Shown piece by piece: positions 1 through 11,400 of a stretch of DNA of 64,000 nt. Origin of the DNA: Gambelia wislizenii (Eukaryota; Chordata; Lepidosauria; Squamata; Crotaphytidae); NCBI GenBank assembly GCA_030847615.1, contig JAUMIR010000002.1, positions 235,743,809 through 235,807,808 on the forward strand, given 5' to 3'. The notes below the pieces were generated by a model that was given only the letters and a program-made list of their open reading frames with translations, was not told the DNA's origin and made no database searches. The stretch's first letter is position 1. Each line of letters begins with the position of its first letter. Both the position numbers and the translations under genes were made by a program.

Positions 1-66
1 TCCTTTCCTGTAGTCTGTGGAGATAGAATCCATTCTGCCACATCAGGAGAACGCTACCTCCTTATT

Positions 67-299
67 TATGTATGTGTGTGTATGCCTTCAAGTTGCCTGT
101 TGACTTGTGGCAACCCCATGAATTTCATAGGTTTTTTTAAGGCAAAGAATACTCGGAGATGGTTTTGCCAGTTCTTTTCTGGGAAACGTAGCTTGCAACA
201 CCTGGTATTCATTGGCAGTCTCCCATCCAAGTACTAACCAGGGCTGCCTGTGCTTAGCTTCCAAGATCAGAAGGGGCCTGGTATCTTAGGCCCTTGCTG
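67..299 (-). repeat. 5S-rRNA-headed SINE
   Basis: Read on the minus strand, the right part resembles the 5S rRNA promoter region (AGCTAAGCAGGG-like, TTAGTACTTGGATGGGAGAC). The left part is the usual SINE body ending in a BovB-like tail (caaccccatgaatttcatagg on +). The head is diverged. This resembles the 5S-Sauria SINE described in lizards. Confidence 0.75.
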
Positions 300-512
300 C
301 ATGTATAGGCCAAGCCAGAGAGAGGCAGGCTGAGGATCATTCCCAGTCACTATACTCCTTCCTCCTTCTCTGGCCTCCCAATCTGTCATCAGCAAATTTG
401 GGGCAGTGTATTATTGAGTAACTGAGATCTCAACACTTTGAAGGTACACAAAGGTTTTGTTCTTCCTTGTTTTGCTTTATAGCTTAGAATATGAAGCCAC
501 GTACAGGGAATA

Positions 513-969
513 CAGTGGGCCCTCACTGGGGTTTGATTCCAGGACCCATTGTGGATGCCAACATCCATGGGTGCTCAAATCCCATTATATACAATGCCAT
601 AGTAAAATGGCATCCCTTATATACAGGTAAAATGGCAAACAGCGAGCTTTCTGTTTTTGGAACCTATTTGAAAATTGTAAAAAAATATTTTCAAGCCATG
701 GATGGCGGAATCTATGGAGATTATCACACTACACTGTTATAGCACTATGATTCTACTTTAAATGCTCTGGCTGCCTCCTATGGAATCCTGGGATTTGTAG
801 TTTGGGGAAGGGCATTTAGAATTCTCAGCCAGAGAGATCTTAGGCCTCCCTAAACTACAAACCCCAAAATTCCATAGGAGGCAGCCATAGCAGTTGAAGG
901 GGAATAATAGCACTATAACAGTGTAGTGTGATAATCGATGCAGAATTGATGGATACAGAAGGCCGATTG
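513..969. mobile_element. Tigger-like MITE, interrupted
   Basis: The left end CAGTGGGCCCTCACTGGGG is followed by the body shared by many copies here (ATGCCATAGTAAAATGG, TTTTCAAGCCATGGAT). TA flanks both ends. The sequence resembles mammalian MER2 and related pogo/Tigger derivatives. A second MITE interrupts it near its right end. Confidence 0.7.
719..936. mobile_element. Palindromic MITE nested in the Tigger-like MITE
   Basis: The left end GATTATCACACTACACTG is exactly repeated in inverse at the right end. The inverted similarity continues inward (GGCTGCCTCCTATGGAAT against ATTCCATAGGAGGCAGCC), so the whole element can fold into a long hairpin. Related copies lie at 20998-21196 and 58110-58495. 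The superfamily is not certain. Confidence 0.7.
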
Positions 970-2346
970 TATGCATCTTTTGTAATATTAAAAAATACTC
1001 CTTCTCCCACTGTTGTCCCCCGCCCCGTCTCTGCTAGTTAACGGCTGAACTGCTGTGACAGAACGTTCACAATTATTCTAACACCTCTGGGGCAGCAGAA
1101 TATTGGCAAGACGTGCAAGTGCTATGAGGAAAGATGGGTCTATTACTGGAGGTAAACCTCAACAAAAGGCTTAGGGACAATGTGAGCTGTGTGCTCTTGA
1201 CAGAAAACAGGTAAGGAGGTAGGAATGCTGGCCAAGCTGAGACACTGATTTGAAAGAGAACTCCAAGCAAGAGAGGGAAGCCAAAAGAGACCGGGAAGCC
1301 AGTTTGGAATTGAACTATAATTTCAGACTGAGATTTTGGCTAACCAGATAAATCTTGAGATTGCCAGCATATACATTATTGTTATTATCTGCCTTGGATC
1401 ATTCTGACACGGTGGGCAAAGCATACATGAACAGTTGTTGATCTTCAGTTTGATACTGCTGCACCAAAGAACATTTCATTAAGAAAAGAAAGGAAAGAGA
1501 AGTAAGAGGCGAGATGAGTCGGTGCCCAGGTTCCAGGCGTCTGGGGAAAACAGGCATTTGGCCAGAGTGCTGGAAAAAAACCAGGCTGGTCCTAAGATTC
1601 TTAAGTGCATAATATAATCCCTTGATGTCAGATATTCTTGTGAAGCATTTGGCCCCAAAGGGATAGTGTCTGAATGCTGGCAAGTTTTGGAAATCTTTAG
1701 AAATGAGTTGCTGGCAGAACATTTGCTCCTGCTGGCAACTCAGCTGCTGTTCATAATGAGATATTCACTGAGCCAGCCTGATTACCTAAGCCTTGAGAAT
1801 GCTGTGGGACGATACTGTCAGACCTGTTTCCACCCTTTATAAGCCAAGCCAAATGTTGTAGTCTTTAATTGAGCACATCTTCCATCAGCTTCAATGGCCC
1901 TTTTGACTCCACCAGCAATTTGGCTTCAAGTGTCAGTTTCTTCATCGATGTAATTGTTTTAATGAAGGTGACAGCCATGTCTCCATCGGGATCTGTCTGT
2001 TTATTTGTTTGTACTGTTGCAATTGCTGCAGACTTCCCAAACTTGATTTTAAGAGTTGAAGCATACAATTTTTCACAACAAGTGCAACATGCTGTGGAAA
2101 GCCAGGGCTGTTCTGTGGTGAATTCTGTCTATTTTTAGCAATTTAATCCAACCCTTTCTCTAAGTTGCTCAAAGTGGTGCCTCACCTCAATGTTACCTTC
2201 ATAACAAAACCCTGAGGAGGAGGGGCAAAATGATCAGCTCAAGACCCCCGTGCCCCTTTTTGTTCAGTGGCTGGGCTTGGATTTGAAGGTGGATTTTCCT
2301 GGCCAAGGTCCAGTGCTTTATCCGTCATATACAACCCAGGTTTCAG
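970..2346. other. SMAGP intronic or upstream sequence, no clear element
   Basis: Apart from the open minus-strand stretch at 1865-2068, I see no known gene, repeat family or structured RNA. Upstream SMAGP exons were looked for by eye (a short exon starting with Met and rich in Thr, Ser and Pro) and not found. Confidence 0.4.
1865..2068 (-). other. Unidentified 67-codon open frame, possible pseudogene fragment
   Basis: The reading frame has a coding-like composition (many Lys, Thr, Asp and Glu; few Cys or Trp; a segment reading TNKQTDPDGDMAVTF) and ends in TAA. It is open upstream to about 2130. I do not recognise the protein, and no splice sites or conserved motif stand out. It could be a fragment of a processed pseudogene or chance. 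It lies antisense to SMAGP. Confidence 0.2.
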
Positions 2347-2391
2347 ATATCCCTGACACACCATTCTCTCTTTCTCTCATCCATAAACAAG

Positions 2392-2469
2392 AGCTCTTGA
2401 CCAGCCCCTTTATGAAGAAGATGGATGTGCCGACTTCGCAAGAGGACTTCAGTGCAACTGTTATAGGAG
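2392..2469 (+). CDS. SMAGP: SMAGP penultimate coding exon
   Basis: A pyrimidine-rich tract (CCATTCTCTCTTTCTCTCATCC) precedes the acceptor AG at 2390-2391. The donor is GTACCA at 2470, weaker than usual. The exon is 78 nt, entered and left in phase 1. It encodes ELLTSP to TVIG, just before and into the membrane span. Exon identity rests on phase and alignment with human SMAGP; the 5' border is less certain than the 3' border. Confidence 0.72.
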
Positions 2470-4629
2470 GTACCAATGGCAATATCCTTGCAGACATAGA
2501 GGCACAGCCACAGCGCACCCACAAGAAGCCCACAGTGCAGTCCTGAGAGAACAGAAAAAATTGTGCAGTCTTAACATTCTTAATTAGAGCCCTTGGAGAT
2601 ACTTCCAGGTTGGGGCTGTGTAGAACTCTCGGCCCGGGAGGAAGAACATCTACTCCTCTAGACCTTGGGGCACTGCACTTCCCATCAATATTCTACAATT
2701 AGGGTACCAGCATATTATAGATAAATGTTCCCTAGGTGCAGTTCATCTAAACAGCAGCAGTGGGGATGCCTTGGCTTCACAACCTGAAAAAACAGTTAAG
2801 TACTGTGATGCAGAATTTTCAACAGTACCAAACTCAGCATCATCTTGTACAATGCTATTATGGAAACCATACATGTGCACAGAGAGAGAGAGAGAGAGAG
2901 AGAAACCCCACACACACATTTATGTATTCATAAGTCACATTTTTATCCTACCTTTCCACTAAAAGCAGTGCCCGAGGTACCTTACAAACGTAATTGAAAA
3001 CATTTTGAAACAGTAGAGCAATTAAAACCATTATAATAAACAAAAGAGTCTAAAAGGCCAAATTGAAAAGGTTGCACCTTCACAACCTTCAGGTGCCCAC
3101 CTGATCTGAGGTCTGCTGGAGAGGCCCTCCTTTCTGTGCCACCAGTGGGGGAAATACACTGTGGGAGGACATAGGAGAAGGCCTTCTCTGCTGTGATGCC
3201 CTGGTTGTGGATTGCCCTTCCTTTAGAGGCAGCAGTGCCAATTGGCACCAACGTGGGTGTCATTCTGGCACAAATAAAACATGCCTTTACACATGCCTTT
3301 AGGACCTAATTGATTTTGTCCAATTCACCTATGCATGACTTTAAATGGTCTTAAACTATTCTGATTTTAAGCTGTCTTTATAGTTCTTTAGCAGAATGAT
3401 GGGAGTTGCACCTTAAGGCAGCATGATGGAACTCCATCATGATGACTTCTCAAATTGTTTAGTATGTTTTTTTCCTCTCCCCCCCCCCACACACACTCAC
3501 TGTTTTAAGTTGTTTTAAATTGGTTTAATTGTATGCCACCATGAGATCTTTAGATATAGGACAGTACTGTATAGACAGATATACAATCAATCAAGTCACC
3601 AACAGTGGAAACTGCAGAATAGATGAAACTGCAAAGTGGAAATTGGCATAAACTGAACTTGGGTATCAACTGGAAATGCTTGGCAGGCAAATGAAGGTTG
3701 GTGCTACTGTTTCAAAGACACCATGTTGCTCCTTAGAGGAGAACCACTTGCTATGCATCTGTTCCTCCAGAGGAAGCTGCAGGTGGATGCCACTGAATGC
3801 TGTACTATACCAATGAAGTTTTATGAAGGTTTAGATCCTGTTCCCATTCCAAAGGATGTCTACCTAGAAACAAGTCCATGCTATGCTTACTCTGGTCCTT
3901 TTGGGCATAACCTAGATGGTCTTTCACAGTTAAAAGACTGGAGGTGAGTTGCATGCCTCCCTCTAGCACCCACACTTAAATTCCATATTCCTCCTTTTGT
4001 TGGTAACAAGTCTTATGACTGTATCAATGCTAGCTTTACTACTTAAAAACTTTATATGCTATGATCTCCCATCTAGGAAAGTAAGTAGATCCACACCTAC
4101 AGCTGTTATGTTAGTCTCTTGGTCATGGCACTAATTACACCTAATGTTAATTAGGATGATCCAGAAGATTTCAAACCACGTCTTAAATTCTGGTTAAAAG
4201 GCCAGTGAGTATAGTTAAAGAGCTACCTAATGCTCCTGGTTTGTTTGTTTAATATGCTACCTTTCTCCTGGGATGGGACATAATGCTATAACATGTTCAA
4301 AAGCAAGTGGGGTAGCTTATGCAGCAGGCAGAAAGGAGAGCATGTGTTTACAGGTTGGTCAGAAACATGTGTAAACATGGTTAAGGAACTGGCATGTTAA
4401 TCTCTTCCAAGCCTGTGTGTGCTGAATTTGCATTTTTTCCCCTTTTTTAAAAGGTGTTATTGCTGTGGTTTTCTGCACTCTCCTTTTGGTCTTTGGGTTG
4501 ACTGTCATTTACCTGTGCAAGAACAAAGGCAGCTACCACACCTACGAGCACCCTAAAGTAGATACAGAGGACTCTATCCAGATGGAGGACCTCCCTTGTA
4601 AAGGTGAAAAGGAAGAATATTTTATATAG
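2392..4629 (+). CDS. SMAGP: SMAGP, small transmembrane and glycosylated protein (C-terminal exons)
   Basis: SMAGP is a small single-pass membrane protein of epithelial cell contacts. Two exons join in phase: 2392-2469 and 4454-4629. The first encodes the end of the extracellular part; a segment ELLTSP aligns with ELMTTP of the human protein. The junction codon (G|GT, Gly) sits inside the membrane helix. The second exon gives a hydrophobic stretch of about 20 residues, then CKNKGSYHTYE, matching human YKNKGSYVTYE, a QMED segment, and the diagnostic C-terminus EKEEYFI, a 4.1/PDZ-type ligand end shared with glycophorin C. The stop is TAG at 4627-4629. The start codon and first coding exon are not visible and probably lie left of the window. 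The alternative acceptor after 2346 keeps the same phase and adds 15 codons. It faces DAZAP2 tail to tail, the mammalian arrangement. Confidence 0.87.
2881..2902. repeat. (AG)n microsatellite in SMAGP intron
   Basis: A pure AG dinucleotide run is followed after a few bases by a short CA run. Confidence 0.85.
2930..3560. repeat. LINE 3'-end remnants (L2-like) in SMAGP intron
   Basis: Left part: the reverse complement of a lizard LINE tail (TTTTTATCCTACCTTTCC on +). From about 3165 on the + strand there is AGAAGGCCTTCTCTGCTGTG and a T-rich tail (GTTTTAAGTTGTTTTAAATTGG). These are typical of the 3' ends of L2-type LINEs in reptiles. Two copies in opposite orientation seem to abut. The family is assigned by memory of consensus style only. 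Confidence 0.45.
4454..4629 (+). CDS. SMAGP: SMAGP terminal coding exon
   Basis: The acceptor is TTTTTTAAAAG at 4443-4453 after a T/C-rich tract. The exon gives 57 complete codons plus TAG: membrane helix, Lys-rich stop-transfer (CKNKG), acidic cytoplasmic tail and EEYFI end. The tail is the most conserved part of SMAGP and makes the identification firm. Confidence 0.9.
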
Positions 4630-4672
4630 AGGATGCCAGGGAGCCAAGCACATTTGGGACATGACGATCTTC

Positions 4673-4678
4673 AGTAAA
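4673..4678 (+). promoter_or_regulatory. SMAGP: Candidate SMAGP poly(A) signal (AGTAAA)
   Basis: AGTAAA, a common AATAAA variant, lies 43 bp after the stop and is followed by a T/G-rich stretch (TTTCTTGTGCTTG). No AATAAA occurs closer. Mammalian SMAGP has a longer 3' UTR, so a later site may also be used. Confidence 0.4.
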
Positions 4679-4679
4679 G

Positions 4680-5800
4680 TTTCTTGTGCTTGACACTAAA
4701 GCTGTGTTATTTCATTTCATTTTATATCACATTGTATCCTGAGATCTGAGGAGCTCGAACTTAACCAGGCAATGACATGGGAGTTACAAACTGTGATGGC
4801 CTCCATGGACTCTGGAGGTGGTGGCCCCTGGAATGTTCAATGGTTAGAGTCAAATGCAAAGACCATATATGGCAGAGATGGGGAATATGTGGTTTTCTAG
4901 CATTGTTGGGTTACAGCTCCCATCATCCTTCACCATTGGCTATGCCGACTAGGGTTGTCGTGTGTCATAATTCAACACATGGCAAAGGCCACAAGCTCCC
5001 CATGCCTGCGCGATGGTTAGAAACATAATAAGAATACTGGCCGTTTCTTCCTGCTGTAGAATAACTATAATATAGCTATGGAAACGCAAGAGGGAAGATC
5101 ACTCTAAATGGCAACAAGCTATTTTCAGCACCTATAATAAAAATGTAAAATATGTATTTTCCCACAATGTATAGCATATAAACAGTTGGCTTTCCATCCA
5201 GCAGTATTACTCACATGCAAAAGTGAGGCTGAAATACACTTTTGGTGTCATTTCAAACTGTCCTGTCAACATTCCATCTGTTGGATCCTGTAGAGTAAAT
5301 CCCTGGACTAGAATAAACAGGTTTCTTTTTTTTAGTCTGAATCTCTCTCTACCATCTTTTTTTTTTTTTAATTAACAGAGTAGTTTCCCTCCTTTCTTTA
5401 ATGGCTGTTTTCTACACTCTTACTACAGCAAGACTCAATTTGTGTGCAGCCAGTCCTCGGCTCTCTGATGAACAGCCCACTGTAGTTCATAACCTGTCTT
5501 GTCAAATTCCTGCTTCAAATGTCAAGGTATGCACCAAACCCTGTAGTGTATGAAGACAACCAACTGAAATATCCCTTTGCTTATTTTTGTTCCTACCTTC
5601 TGAAACTTACATACGTTCCACATGATAAATGATGGGTTTTGCTTTCCTTTTTGGAAATCCATACGTCATAGTGCTAGGATGTGGCAGAGACAGGTGCTCT
5701 ACAGCTGAAATAGCATCCCCCTTGTTCAAAATCTTCCCTTTACCTGTGCTAGTAAGCAACTAACATCCCATGTCCTGGCCTCACAGGGAGCATTTCTCCA
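4680..5800. other. SMAGP downstream sequence, little identified
   Basis: A short piece near 4880-4940 (GTTGGGTTACAGCTCCCATCATCC) looks like a MITE-type fragment common in lizards. The rest is AT-rich sequence in which I see no gene or repeat family. Confidence 0.35.
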
Positions 5801-5819
5801 TTCCACATAATGCACAATC

Positions 5820-6345
5820 CTAAACATACACTGGACTATGTGACGAATGTTGCTGTCCTTGAGCAAGCAGGGATCACCAGCATTGAGGCCATGATATTGA
5901 GAACACAGCTGCGCTGGGCAGGGCACATTTCTAGGATGGAGGACCATTGGCTCCCCAAAATAGTACTCTACAGTGAACTCGCCACGGGTCAGCGTAAGAG
6001 GGGTGCTCCAAAAAAGCGATACAAGGACTCCCTGAAACAACACCTCAGGCTTGGCCAAATTGATCACCAACAGTGGTCCGCCCTGGCCTCACATCGGGGG
6101 GCATGGAGACGCACTATCCACAATGCTGCAGCCTTATTTGAGAACTCACACCAAACAAGTCTTGAAGAGAAACAACAACGCAGAAAGAATCACAACCCAC
6201 AAACATCACCCAAGGAGACCTTCTGCTGTGCTTTCTGCAACAGGATTTATCTCAGATTGGCCTTTTTAGTCATCAGTGTGCTTGCAGAAAGCGCGGGATG
6301 AGTCCTTCCTGAATCTTCGTTTGCGAAGAAAAGCCAGAGAGAGAG
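5820..6345 (+). mobile_element. 5'-truncated LINE, 3' end (zinc-knuckle C-terminus)
   Basis: An open frame encodes the C-terminal part of a non-LTR retrotransposon protein: RWAGHISRMEDHWLPK, then KDSLKQHLRLGQIDHQQW, then a Cys-Cys zinc-finger-like end (FCCAFCNR). It ends in a GCCAGAGAGAGAG microsatellite tail. Four other copies occur in this window (31630, 45858, 47466, 57090). The copy lacks the reverse transcriptase. It sits between the convergent ends of SMAGP and DAZAP2. The clade was not settled. Confidence 0.75.
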
Positions 6346-6359
6346 GTTGCTGGTAAGGA

Positions 6360-6930
6360 AATGCAGAGTTCTGAACTGGCTTGTTGCTTTCAGTTTTCTT
6401 CTGCATATGTATGTTTTGAACAGTTTTATTTAAAATTAAATTGTTATAATCTTTTCTTACAGGAAAGCATCTGTTGACATGTTACAAAAAGGGAAAGGAG
6501 CATTTAACATAGGAATGCCATTTTGGACAAAAAAATCCATGTATTACATAGCAACTAGTACAGCCTTCAATGTTAACCTTATTTGTTCTAACATGGAAGT
6601 GCAATGAAAACAGTATGCACTTCCAAGTAAACATGTTCAGGACTGCAAAGAACCAAGCGGGCTAGACTATTGCATGTGTCATGAGGAAGCCCATGGGTGT
6701 ATGTGTTTAAAATTAACAGCTGGCACAGTTAATAGCTAGGAATTGATTTTCATTGGGACTGCAGTATGTGGGGAGGCTTATTGGTTCCCAATCTCACCTC
6801 AGTCAGTATTATCCCTGCCCCCCACCGTCATTGTTTCTTACTGACAGAACAACATTGAACAATGAAACAGATATAAAGGCAAAACAAAATTTTAAAACTT
6901 GCAACATTATGACAGCCAGGAATTTAAGAG
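6360..6930. other. Intergenic sequence between SMAGP and DAZAP2
   Basis: AT-rich; no element recognised. Confidence 0.4.
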
Positions 6931-6934
6931 GCTA

Positions 6935-8337
6935 AATTCAACTTTGTCACTTTATTCAAATTTTCAAAATAGCCTTTATTCTACTTGTTTTAGTATAAAA
7001 AGTCCACAAGTTAAGTGCACCACAGTGTTTACAGAGAGACCTAGAATTCCAACCTTTCATTAACAGTCAGCTGTATGGTGGACCATGACACATACAAAAC
7101 ACAGAAAATTAAGATAAAATATATTCACCAGATCTGATAAATTTTTTAATTCATAAAAACAAAAGCAACAATAACAACAACAAAAAGATTGAAGATCCCT
7201 GAAATATTCTTCTTAATCCTAATAAGACTTCATTGTACCCAAGTCACTTTTAAAAGTTTCAATTAAAAAAAACAATAGAACAAAACCCAAAAAAACCTCC
7301 ATCAAATCCAGCAAACTTGCACACTGATTGGCATCCCCCAGACATTCCTGTCTCTCTAGCCTGAATAACATTCCATAAAGAGTTTTGTTATCAAGACACC
7401 GGGTTGCTTCATTCCCCCCACTTTAAAAAAATGGTCTCATTAAGCTTTTTTTTTTATTTATTTTTTTGAAACGTACAGGAAGCATTTAATGAAATGTTGT
7501 GTTTCTGGCACCAAAACATGGCTTCAGTTAGATTCTTAATGTGCAAAGGAGTCCAAGATCACTTTAAGAGTGTATAAAAAGAACATCCTGGGCCAACACT
7601 CCAACTGCATACCTTCTTAGCAAAGGAACAGAGAGCAAAGGTGAGTAGAAGGGGCTGATAGGAGAGGGTCTGGAATCAAGAACTGAACCCCCAAAGCCCC
7701 ATTCCTCTCACAGCGTCCATTGTGGATGCCCCACCCCTGAAAACAAATATGTGTGACTACATTTCTCCTCAGCACCACTGATTCTATGGAAGAGGAAAGA
7801 AGATGCATTCTCTGTAGTCCTATTCATTGGTAATAGGTATATCTGCAAGCTTTTTATATGTTTGATACTTGGAAGCCAGGCTTTCTTTCAACCTTCCATT
7901 TCTGCCCCACTATCCCTTTCCCATGCCCCACCCCCACCCCAAACACCTGGTTTTATATATATATATATATAGTTTATTAATAAAAGCAAGAGAGAGAGAG
8001 AGAGAGAAGAATGCTGCAGTCTCTAGCACTCTCCAGTGGAATTAAAGGGAAACTCATGGGTCAGCTTAGCTCATGTTCATTTCACAATTTAACCCCCAAA
8101 GATTTAAGAGAGGCACTCCTACCATTGCATGGTTTTGTATTTAAAGGTTGTTCTTGTTTTTTTTTTTAATTTTTTAAAAGAAAAAGTGCCTGAAGGGTCA
8201 GGGCACCAGGAAGACACCCCGCATCCTCATGTGTCTAAACTGCAACTCCAGGTTAATACGACTAAAGCGGTTACATTGTGAGAAGTGCTGACAGTATGTG
8301 ATGTCGTTCCTTTACACCAATGTAGCCCCCCTTTCCT
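6935..8337 (-). other. DAZAP2: DAZAP2 3' untranslated region
   Basis: This stretch follows the DAZAP2 stop codon and contains no recognised interspersed repeat, as expected for a conserved 3' UTR; human DAZAP2 has one of similar size. AATAAA occurs on the minus strand at 6975-6980 and 6951-6956. The cleavage end is placed near 6935 by inference. It includes TA and AG microsatellites at about 7958-8007. Confidence 0.6.
6951..6956 (-). promoter_or_regulatory. DAZAP2: DAZAP2 poly(A) signal (AATAAA)
   Basis: TTTATT on + reads AATAAA on the gene strand. A second AATAAA lies 24 bp upstream on that strand, at 6975-6980. Confidence 0.55.
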
Positions 8338-8466
8338 TCACCAGATGGTGTAGCCACCGTCTGAGCCCCCCATGAAGAAATTCCCCTTCCGTTGCGTCAC
8401 TAGCACGTTGGCGCCCTGCATGACAGCCAGCTGGGCCGCATTCGGAGGACAGCCAGGAGGAGGAGG
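8338..8466 (-). CDS. DAZAP2: DAZAP2 coding exon 4
   Basis: It opens PPPPGCPPNAAQLAVM and ends GGYTIW then TGA at 8340-8338. The acceptor is TTGCCTTCCAG. It gives 42 codons plus stop, very close to human. Confidence 0.96.
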   Translation of the reverse strand, partial: PPPPGCPPNAAQLAVMQGANVLVTQRKGNFFMGGSDGGYTIW

Positions 8467-11400
8467 CTGGAAGGCAAGAAAAACAAGGTGTTAGGGCAAA
8501 GCTTAGCTGGCAGCATCTGCAGAAGGCAAGACCAACATGCAGCCCCAGACAGCACGTGAGCTGCCAGGTGGAGCTGCCAAAACAGAGTTTAACCAATGCA
8601 GGGTGTGATGCACTAGGGGGTGTCCAGGCCCTGTTTAGCTGTGCAGACTGTGTATTGCAAGAGGCATGAATTATGGCAAGTGTATTTTCTGGACAAGGAG
8701 ACTGCCTAAGTTGCAAGTGAGTCATGTAGAATTAAACCTACAATGCTGCCAAGACCACTGATCCATCTAGATCATCATCACCATCATCTTTTTATCTATA
8801 TCCCAGACTGGGAATCAAGGCAGACTGCAAATTAAAACGTTTACAATATAGTTAAAAACATACAAAAAGTCAACATTAAAATAGACTTAAACTAGAAACA
8901 ATATTGAAACAATTTAAGTACATACACTTAAAAACAGTACCATTTAAAACAATATTGCACCCTCTTTAAAAGCCCTTTCCTCAATAATCTTTAGTTTCTA
9001 GAAGCCTGTTAGAATAAAGGGCCTGCCCAATGGAAGGACAGCAAGGAAGGAGCCATTCTAGCCTCCCTAAGGAGGGAATTCAGGAATCTAGGAGCAGCCA
9101 CTAAGAAGGTCCTATGTTGGGTGCACACCAACTGTACCTGTGAGGATGGTGGGACTGAAAAAAGGCCTCTCCTGAGGATTTCAGGGTCTGGGTAGGCTCA
9201 TATAGGAAGACAGTATACATCTACTCTTGAATGGCAGCAGCTTGCTAGGGGCTCAGACTCTTTCTCAGGTCTTTCTGTACTAATTTCATAAGGGATCAAG
9301 AATTGAACCCGAGACCTTCTCATGCAAAGTCAGTGCTGCACCACTGATCTTCGACTTCTCCCCTTAAACGTCTTAAACGTCTCTGATGCCAGTGTGGATT
9401 TACAGAACTCATAACATTATGTACATATGGAAATTGACACTTGCCCACCCTCCGCTCTTTCTGCAGCCTGCTCAGTCAAATGAAAAACAAGTGGCAACAT
9501 GCTGTGTATCTGCAGACCCAACACAGCATGGATTTCCACCCATATACATCAAAACAAAGCATAGCCTAGAAAGGGAAGCCAGAGGGACAGCTGCATTTGA
9601 TGGAAGCTTTCCAAGAACAGTTCTGAACCCAACAACCTTCCTGAAGCCCTTTGGTGGATCCCATCCATAGTCTCTGCCTGCCTCCCTAATAATTTTGCAA
9701 GTTTGCTTCTGCAAAGTTGGGCTTTCCAGAAGATGAGGGATCCTCTCCCTGGATGAATCACGTAACCCTGCTGAAAAGAGTTGTCTGTCCGAGGAGGTCC
9801 AGACATATTTATAAAAGCCTCAATGCTAACTGGAACTCAAGGCAATTAGTTATTTTAACTTTCCCACTAACTTCTGCAAAGGCCCAGGAGGATCAAGGTA
9901 AGGGAGTGGCGGTGTCTCCATCTAATCTTGTAGCTCTTTTACCACAATTTACATTCACAGCTAAGTTTGTGACTGAAATAGCTTAAAATCCTTGCAGAAC
10001 GGTTTGTTACAGCCTTTCAGTAGGGAAAAACTACTCATTAACATGTGAGATACATGTGTAGACACTGCTTAGTTTATACACAGGATTCTCCAGTGATAAG
10101 AAAATTCTTATTGCTTTTTTAGCTACCTCATTTTATGAGACTACTAAAAAAGAAAAAGAAAAAAGAGGGAGAGCCAAACGGCAAAGACTACACATCTACT
10201 TACAGGAATATTTGCAGGGGCACCAGGTGCAAACCTTGCTCCAGCATCAAAGCCACCCTCAACAAGTACGGTGGATCCAGGATGATAGACTGGCCCCACA
10301 GGGTAAAAAGCCACTGGAACTGAAGAGCCCATTGGGCCCATAGCAACAGACTGGGCCATAGGAAGGTAGAGTGAAGCACCAGGATAAGCTGCAGACATGG
10401 TTGGTACAGTGGCAGCTCCAGGATGCACAAAGTTTGGGCGGTAGAGCTGAGGAGAAAGAATACAGAAACATTTCCTTATTCCAAAGCAACATATTCCATC
10501 TCTAAGAATACAGGAAATGACTAGGTAAAACAGAACAAGGTCCATTCCATATGCATCATGTTATTCCTGGCAGCAGCCAGCCAAGTATTTCTGGGAAGCT
10601 CACAAGCAAGAACTATGAGATGTGGAGAAAACAGGGAGCTACCAATTACACTAAGAGAAGCTTTGTTTCTTTGTTTCTAGCAAGAGCTATGAGATGTGGA
10701 GAAAACAGGGAGCTACCAATTGCACTAAGAGTAGCTCTTCAGGATTTTAGGCAAAAGTCCTTTCTAGCTCTCGGGATTGGACCAGAGACCTTACAACATG
10801 CCTATAAGTGCTCTGCCAACTTTCTTCCTCTAGAATGAAGAAAGCCATTTTTAAAAGAAATTCAGTAAAATGTCTCTTCTCTGCTCTTTGGAACAGAATT
10901 CCTATGTTGAAATATACAATAAGGAGCCATGGATTGATTTCTGCTTAGCTTACCCTGGAAATTAGCACTGTGCCCTGGTACACAGTTTCTGGGGTAAAAG
11001 AAAAAGAATCAGCAAGAGGTTTCATTACCAAAACCTCTTGCTTATAAATCTTTCTTCCCTCTCCTACCTTTATCTCTTCCACTAAGAGAGACTAAGCTCC
11101 GCAGGCTGAAGACCTGTCTCTTTTGCTTGCATAATTTTGTAGGCATATCAACTGAGGTACAGGTCTCTCCTGACTCCCCCCCCCCCGTATCCATGGTTTC
11201 ACGGTTTCAGTTATCCATGGCTGAAAAAACTGGGACACATACCACAGAGTTGTGCTTGAAAATACCTAGAGAGGCATCCTCTCTGGAATTACTAGGTCCT
11301 CCAACACCTCCTCTATGGTATGCTTGGACTGGAAGTCTTTTATTTTAATTGGTTTCACTATTATCTGTGGTTTCTGGTATCCACAGTAAGTCCTGGAACC

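Noticed and set aside
3723..3947. 74-codon frame followed by GTGAGT, resembling an exon of SMAGP
   Set aside because: Joining it to the SMAGP terminal exon is out of frame, and the frame that would fit has a stop a few codons upstream. The peptide does not resemble SMAGP, and the exon at 2392-2469 fits in phase and sequence.
7617..8725. Frames in the DAZAP2 3' UTR and across exon 4 (for example 8312-8725, minus strand)
   Set aside because: The true reading frame enters at 8466 after a clear acceptor; the rest is intron or UTR.
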